From assembly GCF_029227915.1 (NCBI RefSeq), contig NC_079881.1, positions 28,311,501-28,375,500 on the forward strand: a DNA stretch of 64,000 bases. The letters run 5' to 3'. Below are positions 49,513 through 61,739 of this stretch, one piece after another. The translations under genes were made by a program, and so were the position numbers. Source of the DNA: Hydractinia symbiolongicarpus (lineage: Eukaryota; Cnidaria; Hydrozoa; Anthoathecata; Hydractiniidae). The notes below the pieces were generated by a model. It made no database searches. It was not told the origin of the DNA and saw nothing but the letters and a program-made list of their open reading frames with translations. How positions within the stretch are numbered: position 1 is the stretch's first letter; each line of letters begins with the position of its first letter.

Positions 49513-51259
49513 CAAGAGTATACAAAGAAAGTACCCAGGGAGTAAACTCATTTCCTGAACGATTTTTTAAATTACTTTTTCACCACTAAAACGCATGAGA
49601 CCTGTAGTTTTCAGAAATGTTTTCATTTTTGATGAGACGCTTAATGAAAGTGGTTTAATCGCCGGCAAACAAAAACCCGCGATTTCCCGTAAATCCCGGG
49701 CTTGGCCCGTATAGTCGAGTGTATACAAAGAAAGTACCCTGTGAGTAAACTCATTTTCAAAGCGATTTTTTAAATTATCTTTTCACCACTAAAACGCATG
49801 AGACTTGTAGTTTTCAAAAATGTTTTCATTTTTGATGAGACACTGAATGAAAGAAGTTTAATCGCCGGCAAACGAAAACCCGCCATTTCCCGTAAATCCC
49901 GGGCTTGGCCCGTATAGTCAAAAGTATACAAAGAAAGTACCCAGGGAGTAAACTCATTTCCCGAACGATTTTTTATAATATTTTTTCACCACTAAAACGC
50001 ATGAGACTTGTTGTTTTCAAAAATGATTTCATTTTTGATGGGACGCTGAATAAAAGAAGTTTAATCGCCGGCAAACGAAAACCCGCGATTTTCCGTAAAT
50101 CCCGGACTCGGCCCGTATAGTCAAAAGTATACAAAGAAAGTACCGAGGGAGTAAACTCATTTCCCGAACGATTTTTTAAATTATTTTTTCACCACTAAAA
50201 CGCATGAGACTTGTTGTTTTCAAAAATGATTTCATTTTTGATGGGACGCTGAATAAAAGAAGTTTAATCGCCGGCAAACGAAAACCCGCGATTTCCCGTA
50301 AATCCCGGACTCGGCCCGTATAGTCAAAAGTATACAAAGAAAGTACCCAGGGAGTAAACTCATTTCCCGAACGATTTTTTAAATTATTTTTTCACCACTA
50401 AACCGCATGAGACTTGTAGTTTTCAATAATGTTTTCATTTTTGATGAGACGCTTAATGAAAGAGGTTTAATCGCCAGCAAACGAAAACCAGCGATTTCCC
50501 CTAAATCCCGGGCTTGGCCCGTGTAGTCGAATGTATACAAAGAAAGTACCCAGGGAGTAAACTCATTTCCCGAACAATTTTTTAAATTTTTTTTTCACCA
50601 CTAAAACGCATAAGACTTGTAGTTTTCAAAAATGTTTTCATTTTTGATGAGACGCTGAATAAAAGAAGTTTAATTGCCGGCAAACTAAAACCTGCGATTT
50701 CCCATAAATCCCGGACTCGGCCGTATAGCCAAGAGTATACAAAGAAAGTACCCAGGGAGTAAACTCATTTCCTGAACGATTTTTTAAATTACTTTTTCAC
50801 CACTAAAACGCATGGGACCTGTAGTTTTCAGAAATGTTTTCATTTTTGATGAGACGCTTAATGAAAGTGGTTTAATCGCCGGCAAACAAAAACCCGCGAT
50901 TTCCCGTAAATCCCGGGCTTGGCCCGTATAGTCGAGTGTATACAAAGAAAGTACCCTGTGAGTAAACTCATTTTCAAAACGATTTTTTAAATTATCTTTT
51001 CGCCGGCAAACGAAAACCCGCGATTTCCCGTATATCCAGGACTCGGCCCGTATAGTCAAAAGTATACAAAGAAAGTACCCTGTGAGTAAACTCATTTTCA
51101 GAACGATTTTTTAAATTATTTTTTCACCACTAAAACGCATAAGACTTGTAGTTTTCAAAAATGTTTTCATTTTTGATGAGACGCTGAATAAAAGAAGTTT
51201 AATTGCCGGCAAACTAAAACCTGCGATTTCCCATAAATCCCGGACTCGGCCCGTATAGC
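49513..51259. repeat. 1747-bp compound HOR, copy 1
   Basis: Monomers starting ccAAGAGTATAC occur at 49513, 50730, 51260 and 52477, with spacings 1217, 530 and 1217. The 1747-bp unit holds six monomers (one base short), then two monomers plus the 124-bp monomer. A lost C (CTCGGCCGTATAG, near 50716) is shared with the second copy. Confidence 0.85.
50933..51056 (+). repeat. Short monomer 6 (124 bp), chimeric left half
   Basis: Same junction and the TATATCC change (here TATATCCAGG), but the left half is the TCGAGTGTATAC/CCCTGTG type. The corresponding monomer in the next 1747-bp unit (52680) is full length with the same left half. Confidence 0.92.
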
Positions 51260-53006
51260 CAAGAGTATACAAAGAAAGTACCCAGGGAGTAAACTCATTT
51301 CCTGAACGATTTTTTAAATTACTTTTTCACCACTAAAACGCATGAGACCTGTAGTTTTCAGAAATGTTTTCATTTTTGATGAGACGCTTAATGAAAGTGG
51401 TTTAATCGCCGGCAAACAAAAACCCGCGATTTCCCGTAAATCCCGGGCTTGGCCCGTATAGTCGAGTGTATACAAAGAAAGTACCCTGTGAGTAAACTCA
51501 TTTTCAAAGCGATTTTTTAAATTATCTTTTCACCACTAAAACGCATGAGACTTGTAGTTTTCAAAAATGTTTTCATTTTTGATGAGACACTGAATGAAAG
51601 AAGTTTAATCGCCGGCAAACGAAAACCCGCCATTTCCCGTAAATCCCGGGCTTGGCCCGTATAGTCAAAAGTATACAAAGAAAGTACCCAGGGAGTAAAC
51701 TCATTTCCCGAACGATTTTTTATAATATTTTTTCACCACTAAAACGCATGAGACTTGTTGTTTTCAAAAATGATTTCATTTTTGATGGGACGCTGAATAA
51801 AAGAAGTTTAATCGCCGGCAAACGAAAACCCGCGATTTTCCGTAAATCCCGGACTCGGCCCGTATAGTCAAAAGTATACAAAGAAAGTACCGAGGGAGTA
51901 AACTCATTTCCCGAACGATTTTTTAAATTATTTTTTCACCACTAAAACGCATGAGACTTGTTGTTTTCAAAAATGATTTCATTTTTGATGGGACGCTGAA
52001 TAAAAGAAGTTTAATCGCCGGCAAACGAAAACCCGCGATTTCCCGTAAATCCCGGACTCGGCCCGTATAGTCAAAAGTATACAAAGAAAGTACCCAGGGA
52101 GTAAACTCATTTCCCGAACGATTTTTTAAATTATTTTTTCACCACTAAACCGCATGAGACTTGTAGTTTTCAATAATGTTTTCATTTTTGATGAGACGCT
52201 TAATGAAAGAGGTTTAATCGCCAGCAAACGAAAACCAGCGATTTCCCCTAAATCCCGGGCTTGGCCCGTGTAGTCGAATGTATACAAAGAAAGTACCCAG
52301 GGAGTAAACTCATTTCCCGAACAATTTTTTAAATTTTTTTTTCACCACTAAAACGCATAAGACTTGTAGTTTTCAAAAATGTTTTCATTTTTGATGAGAC
52401 GCTGAATAAAAGAAGTTTAATTGCCGGCAAACTAAAACCTGCGATTTCCCATAAATCCCGGACTCGGCCGTATAGCCAAGAGTATACAAAGAAAGTACCC
52501 AGGGAGTAAACTCATTTCCTGAACGATTTTTTAAATTACTTTTTCACCACTAAAACGCATGAGACCTGTAGTTTTCAGAAATGTTTTCATTTTTGATGAG
52601 ACGCTTAATGAAAGTGGTTTAATCGCCGGCAAACAAAAACCCGCGATTTCCCGTAAATCCCGGGCTTGGCCCGTATAGTCGAGTGTATACAAAGAAAGTA
52701 CCCTGTGAGTAAACTCATTTTCAAAGCGATTTTTTAAATTATCTTTTCACCACTAAAACGCATGAGACTTGTAGTTTTCAAAAATGTTTTCATTTTTGAT
52801 GAGACACTGAATGAAAGTAGTTTAATCGCCGGCAAACGAAAACCCGCCATTTTCCGTAAATCCCGGGCTTGGCCCGTATAGTCAAAAGTATACAAAGAAA
52901 GTACCCAGGGAGTAAACTCATTTCCCGAACGATTTTTTATAATATTTTTTCACCACTAAAACGCATGAGACTTGTTGTTTTCAAAAATGATTTCATTTTT
53001 GATGGG
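51260..53006. repeat. 1747-bp compound HOR, copy 2
   Basis: Repeats copy 1 including the one-base deletion CTCGGCCGTATAG (near 52463). At 52680, where copy 1 has the 124-bp monomer, this copy has a full-length monomer with the same TCGAGTGTATAC start. The copies therefore differ by gain or loss of the 79-bp deletion. Confidence 0.82.
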
Positions 53007-53288
53007 ACGCTGAATAAAAGAAGTTTAATCGCCGGCAAACGAAAACCCGCGATTTTCCGTAAATCCCGGACTCGGCCCGTATAGTCAAAAGTATACAAAG
53101 AAAGTACCGAGGGAGTAAACTCATTTCCCGAACGATTTTTTAAATTATTTTTTCACCACTAAACCGCATGAGACTTGTAGTTTTCAATAATGTTTTCATT
53201 TTTGATGAGACGCTTAATGAAAGAGGTTTAATCGCCAGCAAACGAAAACCAGCGATTTCCCCTAAATCCCGGGCTTGGCCCGTGTAGT
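53007..53288. repeat. Junction monomers before the 3374-bp repeat
   Basis: The end of a GATGGGACGC monomer, then a monomer with TACCGAGGGAG, ACCGCATGAG, CAATAATG, CCAGCG and a TTTCCCCTAAATC end. These repeat types seen at 47.4-47.7 and 50.1-50.5 kb. Confidence 0.6.
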
Positions 53289-54950
53289 CGAATGTATACA
53301 AAGAAAGTACCCTGTGAGTAAACTCATTTTCAAAGCGATTTTTTAAATTATCTTTTCACCACTAAAACGCATGAGACTTGTAGTTTTCAAAAATGTTTTC
53401 ATTTTTGATGAGACACTGAATGAAAGAAGTTTAATCGCCGGCAAACGAAAACCCGCCATTTCCCGCAAATCCCGGGCTTGGCCCGTATATTCAAAAGTAT
53501 ACAAAGAAAGTACCCAGGGAGTAAACTCATTTCCCGAACGATTTTTTATAATATTTTTTCACCACTAAAACGCATGAGACTTGTTGTTTTCAAAAATGAT
53601 TTCATTTTTGATGGGACGCTGAATAAAAGAAGTTTAATCGCCGGCAAACGAAAACCCGCGATTTCCCGTAAATCCCGGACTCGGCCCGTATAGTCAAAAG
53701 TATACAAAGAAAGTACCCAGGGAGTAAACTCATTTCCCGAACGATTTTTTAAATTATTTTTTCACCACTAAACCGCATGAGACTTGTAGTTTTCAATAAT
53801 GTTTTCATTTTTGATGAGACGCTTAATGAAAGAGGTTTAATCGCCAGCAAACGAAAACCAGCGATTTCCCCTAAATCCCGGGCTTGGCCCGTGTAGTCGA
53901 ATGTATACAAAGAAAGTACCCAGGGAGTAAACTCATTTCCCGAACGATTTTTTAATTTTTTTTTTCACCACTAAAACGCATGAGACTTGTAGTTTACAAA
54001 AATGTTTTCATTTTTGATGAGACGCTTAATGAAAGAGGTTTAATCGCCGGCAAAGGAAAACCCGCGATTTCCTGTAAATCCCGGGCTTGGCCCGTATAGT
54101 CGAATGTATAAAAAGAAAGTACCCTGTGAGTAAACTCATTTCCAGAACGATTTTTTAAATTTTTTTTTCACCACTAAAAGGCATAAGACTTGTAGTTTTT
54201 AAAAATGTTTTCATTTTGGATAAGACGCTGAATAAAAGAAGTTTAATCGCCGGCAAACGATAACCCGCGATTTCCCGAAAATCCCAGGCTTGGCCCGTAT
54301 AGTCGAATGTATAAAAAGAAAGTACCCTGTGAGTAAACTCATTTCCCAAACGATTTTTTAAATTATTATTTCACCACTAAAGCCCATGAGACTTGTAGTT
54401 TTTAAAAATGTTTTCATTTTTGATGAGACGCTGAATAAAAGAAGTTTAATCGCCAACAAACGAAAACCCGCGGTTTCTGGTAAATCCCGGACTCGGCCCG
54501 TATAGTCAAAAGTATACAAAAAAAGTCCCCAGGGAGTAAACTCATTTCCTGAACGATTTTTTAAATTACTTTTTCACCACTAAAACGCATGAGACCTGTA
54601 ATTTTCAGAAATGTTTTCATTTTTGATGAGACGCTTAATGAAAGTGGTTTAATCGCCGGCAAACAAAAAAACCCGCGATTTCCCGTAAATCCCGGGCTTG
54701 GTCCGTATAGTCGAGTGTATACAAAGAAAGTACCCTGTGAGTAAACTCATTTTCAAAACGATTTTTTAAATTATCTTTTCACCACTAAAACGCATGAGAC
54801 TTGTAGTTTTCAAAAATGTTTTCATTTTTGATGAGACACTGAATGAAAGAAGTTTAATCGACGGCAAACGAAAACCCGCCATTTCCCGTAAATCCCGGGC
54901 TTGGCCCGTATAGTCAAAAGTATACAAAGAAAGTACCCAGGGAGTAAATT
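53289..54950. repeat. Long-period repeat (3374 bp), left member
   Basis: CGTGTAGTCGAATG at 53289 recurs at 56663 (3374 bp), and the private AAAAAAAGTCCCCAGG monomer at 54515 recurs at 57890 (3375 bp). Between them lie the TTTACAAAAATG, GTATAAAAAG/AAAGGCATAAG and GCCAACAAACG/CGCGGTTTC monomers in the same order. The first monomer has TATATTC where others have TATAGTC. Confidence 0.78.
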
Positions 54951-56662
54951 CATTTCCCGAACGATTTTTTAAATTATTTTTTCACCACTAAACCGCATGA
55001 GACTTGTAGTTTTCAATAATGTTTTCATTTTTGATGAGACGCCTAATGAAAGAGGTTTTATCGCCGGCAAACGAAAACCAGCGATTTCATCTAAATCCCG
55101 GGCTTGGCCCGTGTAGTCGAATGTATACAAAGAAAGTACCCAGGGAGTAAACTCATTTCCCGAACGATTTTTTAAATTATTTTTTCACCACTAAAACGCA
55201 TAAGACTTGTAGTTTTTAAAAATGTTTTCATTTTTGATGAGACGCTGAATAAAAGAAGTTTAATCGCCGGCAAACGAAAACCCGCGATTTCCCCTAATTC
55301 CCGGACTCGGCCCGTATAGTCAAAAGTATACAAAGAAAGTACCCTGTGAGTAAACTCATTTTCAGAACGATTTTTTAAATTATCTTTTCGCCGGCAAACG
55401 AAAAACCGCGATTTCCCGTATATCCCGGACTCGGCCCGTATAGTCAAAAGTATACAAAGAAAGTACCCTGTGAGTAAACTCATTTTCAGAACGATTTTTT
55501 AAATTATTTTTTCACCACTAAAACGCATAAGACTTGTAGTTTTCAAAAATGTTTTCATTTTTGATGAGACGCTGAATGAAAGAAGTTTAATTGCCGGCAA
55601 ACTAAAACCTGCGATTTCCCATAAATCCCGGACTCGGCCCGTATAGCCAAAAGTATACAAAGAAAGTACCCAGGGAGTAAACTCATTTCCCAAACGATTT
55701 TTTAAATTATTATTTCACAACTAAAGCCCATGAGACTTGTAGTTTTTAAAAATGTTTTCATTTTTGATGAGACGTTGAATAAAAGAAGTTTAATCGCCGG
55801 CAAACGAAAACCCGCGATTTCCCGTAAATCCCGGACTCGGCCCGTATAGTCAAAAGTATACAAAGAAAGTACCCAGGGAGTAAACTCATTTCCTGAACGA
55901 TTTTTTAAATTACTTTTTCACCACTAAAACGCATGAGACCTGTAGTTTTCAGAAATGTTTTCATTTTTGATGAGACGCTTAATGAAAGTGGTTTAATCGC
56001 CGGCAAACAAAAACCCGCGATTTCCCGTAAATCCCGGGCTTGGCCCGTATAGTCGAGTGTATACAAAGAAAGTACCCTGTGAGTAAACTCATTTTCAAAG
56101 CGATTTTTTAAATTATCTTTTCACCACTAAAACGCATGAGACTTGTAGTTTTCAAAAATGTTTTCATTTTTGATGAGACACTGAATGAAAGAAGTTTAAT
56201 CGCCGGCAAACGAAAACCCGCCATTTCCCGCAAATCCCGGGCTTGGCCCGTATAGTCAAAAGTATACAAAGAAAGTACCCAAGGAGTAAACTCATTTCCC
56301 GAACGATTTTTTATAATATTTTTTCACCACTAAAACGCATGAGACTTGTTGTTTTCAAAAATGATTTCATTTTTGATGGGACGCTGAATAAAAGAAGTTT
56401 GCTCAACGGCAAACAAAAACCCGCGATTTCCCGTAAATCCCGGACTCGGCCCGTATAGTCAAAAGTATACAAAGAAAGTACCCAGGGAGTAAACTCATTT
56501 CCCGAACGATTTTTTAAATTATTTTTTTACCACTAAACCGCATGAGACTTGTAGTTTTCAATAATGTTTTCATTTTTGATGAGACGCTTAATGAAAGAGG
56601 TTTAATCGCCAGCAAACGAAAACCAGCGATTTCCCCTAAATCCCGGGCTTGGCCCGTGTAGT
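54951..56662. repeat. Right part of the 3374-bp period, with short monomer
   Basis: Contains CAATAATG with TTTCATCTAAATC (near 55083), the last 124-bp monomer (55321), a GCCGGCAAACTAAAACC monomer, GACCTGTAGTTTTCAG and a TTTTTTATAATATTTTTT monomer with a private GTTTGCTCAACGGC (near 56400). This part is not repeated at 58.3 kb and beyond. Confidence 0.65.
55321..55444 (+). repeat. Short monomer 7 (124 bp)
   Basis: Same junction and the TATATCC change, with a private AAAAACCGCG. This is the rightmost short monomer; none is seen in the last 8.5 kb. Confidence 0.92.
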
Positions 56663-56866
56663 CGAATGTATACAAAGAAAGTACCCTGTGAGTAAACTCA
56701 TTTTCAAAGCGATTTTTTAAATTATCTTTTCACCACTAAAACGCATGAGACTTGTAGTTTTCAAAAATGTTTTTATTTTTGATGAGACACTGAATGAAAG
56801 AAGTTTAATCACCGGCAAACGAAAACCCGCCATTTCCCGTAAATCCCTGGGCTTGGCCCGTATAGT
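56663..56866 (+). repeat. 204-bp monomer with inserted T (CCCTGGG)
   Basis: CCCTGGGCTTGG instead of CCCGGGCTTGG plus one base. A 204-bp monomer is divisible by three, so a chance plus-strand reading frame runs on into the next monomer (56745-57068). Confidence 0.85.
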
Positions 56867-58340
56867 CAAAAGTATACAAAGAAAGTACCCAGGGATTAAA
56901 CTCATTTCCCGAACGATTTTTTATAATATTTTTTCACCACTAAAACGCATGAGACTTGTTGTTTTCAAAAATGATTTCATTTTTGATGGGACGCTGAATA
57001 AAAGAAGTTTAATCGCCGGCAAACGAAAACCCGCGATTTCCCGTAAATCCCGGACTCGGCCCGTATAGTCAAAAGTATACAAAGAAAGTACCCAGGGAGT
57101 AAACGCATTTCCCGAACGATTTTTTAAATTATTTTTTCACCACTAAACCGCATGAGACTTGTAGTTTTCAATATTGTTTTCATTTTTGATGAGACGCTTA
57201 ATGAAAGAGGTTTAATCGCCAGCAAACGAAAACCAGCGATTTCCCCTAAATCCCGGGCTTGGCCCGTGTAGTCGAATGTATACAAAGAAAGTACCCAGGG
57301 AGTAAACTCATTTCCCGAACGATTTTTTAAATTTTTTTTTCACCACTAAAACGCATGAGACTTGTAGTTTACAAAAATGTTTTCATTTTTGATGAGACGC
57401 TTAATGAAAGAGGTTTAATCGCCGGCAAACGAAAACCCGCGATTTCCTGTAAATCCCGGGCTTGGCCCGTATAGTCGAATGTATAAAAAGAAAGTACCCT
57501 GTGAGTAAACTCATTTCCAGAACGATTTTTTAAATTTTTTTTTCACCACTAAAAGGCATAAGACTTGTAGTTTTTAAAAATGTTTTCATTTTGGATGAGA
57601 CGCTGAATAAAAGAAGTTTAATCGCCGGCAAACGAAAACCCGCGATTTCCCGAAAATCCCGGGCTTGGCCCGTATAGTCGAATGTATAAAAAGAAAGTAC
57701 CCTGTGAGTAAACTCATTTCCCAAACGATTTTTTAAATTATTATTTCACCACTAAAGCCCATGAGACTTGTAGTTTTTAAAAATGTTTTCATTTTTGATG
57801 AGACGCTGAATAAAAGAAGTTTAATCGCCAACAAACGAAAACCCGCGGTTTCCGGTAAATCCCGGACTCGGCCCGTATAGTCAAAAGTATACAAAAAAAG
57901 TCCCCAGGGAGTAAACTGATTTCCTGAACGATTTTTTAAATTACTTTTTCACCACTAAAACGCATGAGACCTGTAATTTTCAGAAATGTTTTCATTTTTG
58001 ATGAGACGCTTAATGAAAGTGGTTTAATCGCCGACAAACAAAAACCCGCGATTTCCCGTAAATCCCGGGCTTGGTCCGTATAGTCGAGTTTATACAAAGA
58101 AAGTACCCTGTGAGTAAACTCATTTTCAAAACGATTTTTTAAATTATCTTTTCACCACTAAAACGCATGAGACTTGTAGTTTTCAAAAATATTTTCATTT
58201 TTGATGAGACACTGAATGAAAGAAGTTTAATCGCCGGCAAACGAAAACCCGCCATTTCCCGTAAATCCCGGGCTTGGCCCGTATAGTCAAAAGTATACAA
58301 AGAAAGTACCCAGGGAGTAAATTCATTTCCCGAACGATTT
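56663..58340. repeat. Long-period repeat (3374 bp), right member
   Basis: Repeats 53289-54950 monomer by monomer. It starts with a 204-bp monomer (CCCTGGGCTTGG), and the copies separate near 58340, where this one has TTTTTTATAATATTTTTT. The inner set GTATAAAAAG to AAAAAAAGTCCCC recurs again at about 61.3-61.8 and 63.5-64.0 kb. Confidence 0.78.
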
Positions 58341-59505
58341 TTTATAATATTTTTTCACCACTAAAACGCATGAGACCTGTAATTTTCAGAAATGTTTTCA
58401 TTTTTGATGAGACGCTTAATGAAAGTGGTTTAATCGCCGGCAAACAAAAACCCGCGATTTCCCGTAAATCCCGGGCTTGGTCCGTATAGTCGAGTGTATA
58501 CAAAGAAAGTACCCTGTGAGTAAACTCATTTTCAAAACGATTTTTTAAATTATCTTTTCACCACTAAAACGCATGAGACTTGTAGTTTTCAAAAATGTTT
58601 TCATTTTTGAGGAAACACTGAATGAAAGAAGTTTAATCGCCGGCAAACGAAAAACCGCTATTTCCCGTAAATCCCGGGCTTGGCCCGTATAGTCAAAAGT
58701 ATACAAAGAAAGTACCCAGGGAGTAAATTCATTTCCCGAACGATTTTTTATAATATTTTTTCACCACTAAAACGCATGAGACTTGTTGTTTTCAAAAATG
58801 TTTTCATTTTTGATGAGACACTGAATGAAAGAAGTTTAATCGCCGGCAAACGAAAACCCGCCATTTCCCGTAAATCCCCGGGCTTGGCCCGTATAGTCAA
58901 AAGTATACAAAGAAAGTACCCAGGGAGTAAACTCATTTCCCGAACGATATTTTATAATATTTTTTCACCACTAAAACGCATGAGACTTGTTGTTTTCAAA
59001 AATGATTTCATTTTTGATGGGACGCTGAATAAAAGAAGTTTAATCGCCGGCAAAAGAAAACCCGCAATTTCCCGTAAATCCCGGACTCGGCCCGTATAGT
59101 CAAAAGTATACAAAGAAAGTACCCAGGGAGTAAACTCATTTCCCGAACGATTTTTTAAATTATTTTTTCACCACTAAACCGCATGAGACCTGTAATTTCA
59201 GAAATGTTTTCATTTTTGATGAGACGCTTAATGAAAGTGGTTTAATCGCCGGCAAACAAAAACCCGCGATTTCCCGTAAATCCCGGGCTTGGTCCGTATA
59301 GTCGAGTGTATACAAAAAAAGTACCCTGTGAGTAAACTCATTTTCAAAACGATTTTTTAAATTATCTTTTCACCACTAAAACGCATGAGACTTGTAGTTT
59401 TCAAAAATGTTTTCATTTTTGATGAGACACTGAATGAAAGAAGTTTAATCGCCGGCAAACGAAAACCCGCCATTTCCCGTAAATCCCGGGCTTGGCCCGT
59501 ATAGT
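58341..59505. repeat. Mixed dimers of TATAATATT and GACACTG monomers
   Basis: A monomer with TTTTTTATAATATTTTTT and GACCTGTAATTTTCAG is followed by one with TCGAGTGTATAC and GACACTGAATG, a pair that becomes a tandem dimer to the right. It includes a 204-bp monomer (58694) and a monomer with one lost T (GTAATTTCAG, near 59190). Confidence 0.65.
58694..58897 (+). repeat. 204-bp monomer with extra C (CCCCGGG), first
   Basis: One C is inserted in the CCCGGG hexamer. It restores the same reading phase across the monomer boundary and gives a 139-codon frame (58680-59099) from two translated monomers. That frame starts at TTG and is not called as a gene. Confidence 0.88.
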
Positions 59506-61739
59506 CAAAAGTATACAAAGAAAGTACCCAGGGAGTAAATTCATTTCCCGAACGATTTTTTATAATATTTTTTCACCACTAAAACGCATGAGACCTGTAA
59601 TTTTCAGAAATGTTTTCATTTTTGATGAGACGCTTAATGAAAGTGGTTTAATCGCCGGCAAACAAAAACCCGCGATTTCCCGTAAATCCCGGGCTTGGTC
59701 CGTATAGTCGAGTGTATACAAAGAAAGTACCCTGTGAGTAAACTCATTTTCAAAACGATTTTTTAAATTATCTTTTCACCACTAAAACGCATGAGACTTG
59801 TAGTTTTCAAAAATGTTTTCATTTTTGATGAGACACTGAATGAAAGAAGTTTAATCGCCGGCAAACGAAAACCCGCCATTTCCCGTAAATCCCGGGCTTG
59901 GCCCGTATAGTCAAAAGTATACAAAGAAAGTACCCAGGGAGTAAATTCATTTCCCGAACGATTTTTTATAATATTTTTTCACCACTAAAACGCATGAGAC
60001 CTGTAATTTTCAGAAATGTTTTCATTTTTGATGAGACGCTTAATGAAAGTGGTTTAATCGCCGGCAAACAAAAACCCGCGATTTCCCGTAAATCCCGGGC
60101 TTGGTCCGTATAGTCGAGTGTATACAAAGAAAGTACCCTGTGAGTAAACTCATTTTCAAAACGATTTTTTAAATTATCTTTTCACCACTAAAACGCATGA
60201 GACTTGTAGTTTTCAAAAATGTTTTCATTTTTGATGAGACACTGAATGAAAGAAGTTTAATCGCCGGCAAACGAAAACCCGCCATTTCCCGTAAATCCCG
60301 GGCTTGGCCCGTATAGTCAAAAGTATACAAAGAAAGTACCCAGGGAGTAAATTCATTTCCCGAACGATTTTTTATAATATTTTTTCACCACTAAAACGCA
60401 TGAGACTTGTTGTTTTCAAAAATGTTTTCATTTTTGATGAGACACTGAATGAAAGAAGTTTAATCGCCGGCAAACGAAAACTCGCCATTTCCCGTAAATC
60501 CCCGGGCTTGGCCCGTATAGTCAAAAGTATACAAAGAAAGTACCCAGGGAGTAAACTCATTTCCCGAACGATTTTTTATAATATTTTTTCACCACTAAAA
60601 CGCATGAGACTTGTTGTTTTCAAAAATGATTTCATTTTTGATGGGACGCTGAATAAAAGAAGTTTAATCGCCGGCAAACGAAAACCCGCGATTTCCCGTA
60701 AATCCCGGACTCGGCCCGTATAGTCAAAAGTATACAAAGAAAGTACCCAGGGAGTAAACTCATTTCCCGAACGATTTTTTAAATTATTTTTTCACCACTA
60801 AACCGCATGAGACCTGTAATTTTCAAAAATGATTTCATTTTTGATGGGACGCTGAATAAAAGAAGTTTAATCGCCGGCAAACGAAAACCCGCGATTTCCC
60901 GTAAATCCCGGACTCGGCCCGCATAGTCAAAAGTATACAAAGAAAGTACCCAGGGAGTAAACTCATTTCCCGAACGATTTTTTAAATTATTTTTTCACCA
61001 CTAAACCGCATGAGACTTGTAGTTTTCAATAATGTTTTCATTTTTGATGAGACGCTTAATGAAAGAGGTTTAATCGCCAGCAAACGAAAACCAGCGATTT
61101 CCCCTAAATCCCGGGCTTGGCCCGTGTAGTCGAATGTATACAAAGAAAGTACCCAGGGAGTAAACTCATTTCCCGAACGATTTTTTAAATTTTTTTTTCA
61201 CCACTAAAACGCATGAGACTTGTAGTTTACAAAAATGTTTTCATTTTTGATGAGACGCCTAATGAAAGAGGTTTAATCGCCGGCAAACGAAAACCCGCGA
61301 TTTCCTGTAAATCCCGGGCTTGGCCCGTATAGTCGAATGTATAAAAAGAAAGTACCCTGTGAGTAAACTCATTTCCAGAACGATTTTTTAAATTTTTTTT
61401 TCACCACTAAAAGGCATAAGACTTGTAGTTTTTAAAAATGTTTTCATTTTGGATGAGACGCTGAATAAAAGAAGTTTAATCGCCGGCAAACGAAAACCCG
61501 CGATTTCCCGAAAATCCCGGGCTTGGCCCGTATAGTCGAATGTATAAAAAGAAAGTACCCTGTGAGTAAACTCATTTCCCAAACGATTTTTTAAATTATT
61601 ATTTCACCACTAAAGCCCATGAGACTTGTAGTTTTTAAAAATGTTTTCATTTTTGATGAGACGCTGAATAAAAGAAGTTTAATCGCCAACAAACGAAAAC
61701 CCGCGGTTTCCGGTAAATCCCGGACTCGGCCCGTATAGT
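59506..61739. repeat. 2233-bp eleven-monomer HOR, copy 1
   Basis: Begins with two tandem 406-bp dimers (59506-59911, 59912-60317), then a 204-bp monomer, two GATGGGACGC monomers (one ending GCCCGCATAG, 60917), CAATAATG, TTTACAAAAATG with GACGCCTAATG, GTATAAAAAG twice, and CGCGGTTTCCGG. From about 59585 it matches the next unit. Confidence 0.9.
60318..60521 (+). repeat. 204-bp monomer with extra C (CCCCGGG), second
   Basis: Same insertion with an added AACTCGCC change. It lies eight monomers (1624 bp) right of the first and inside the first 2233-bp unit. Confidence 0.88.
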
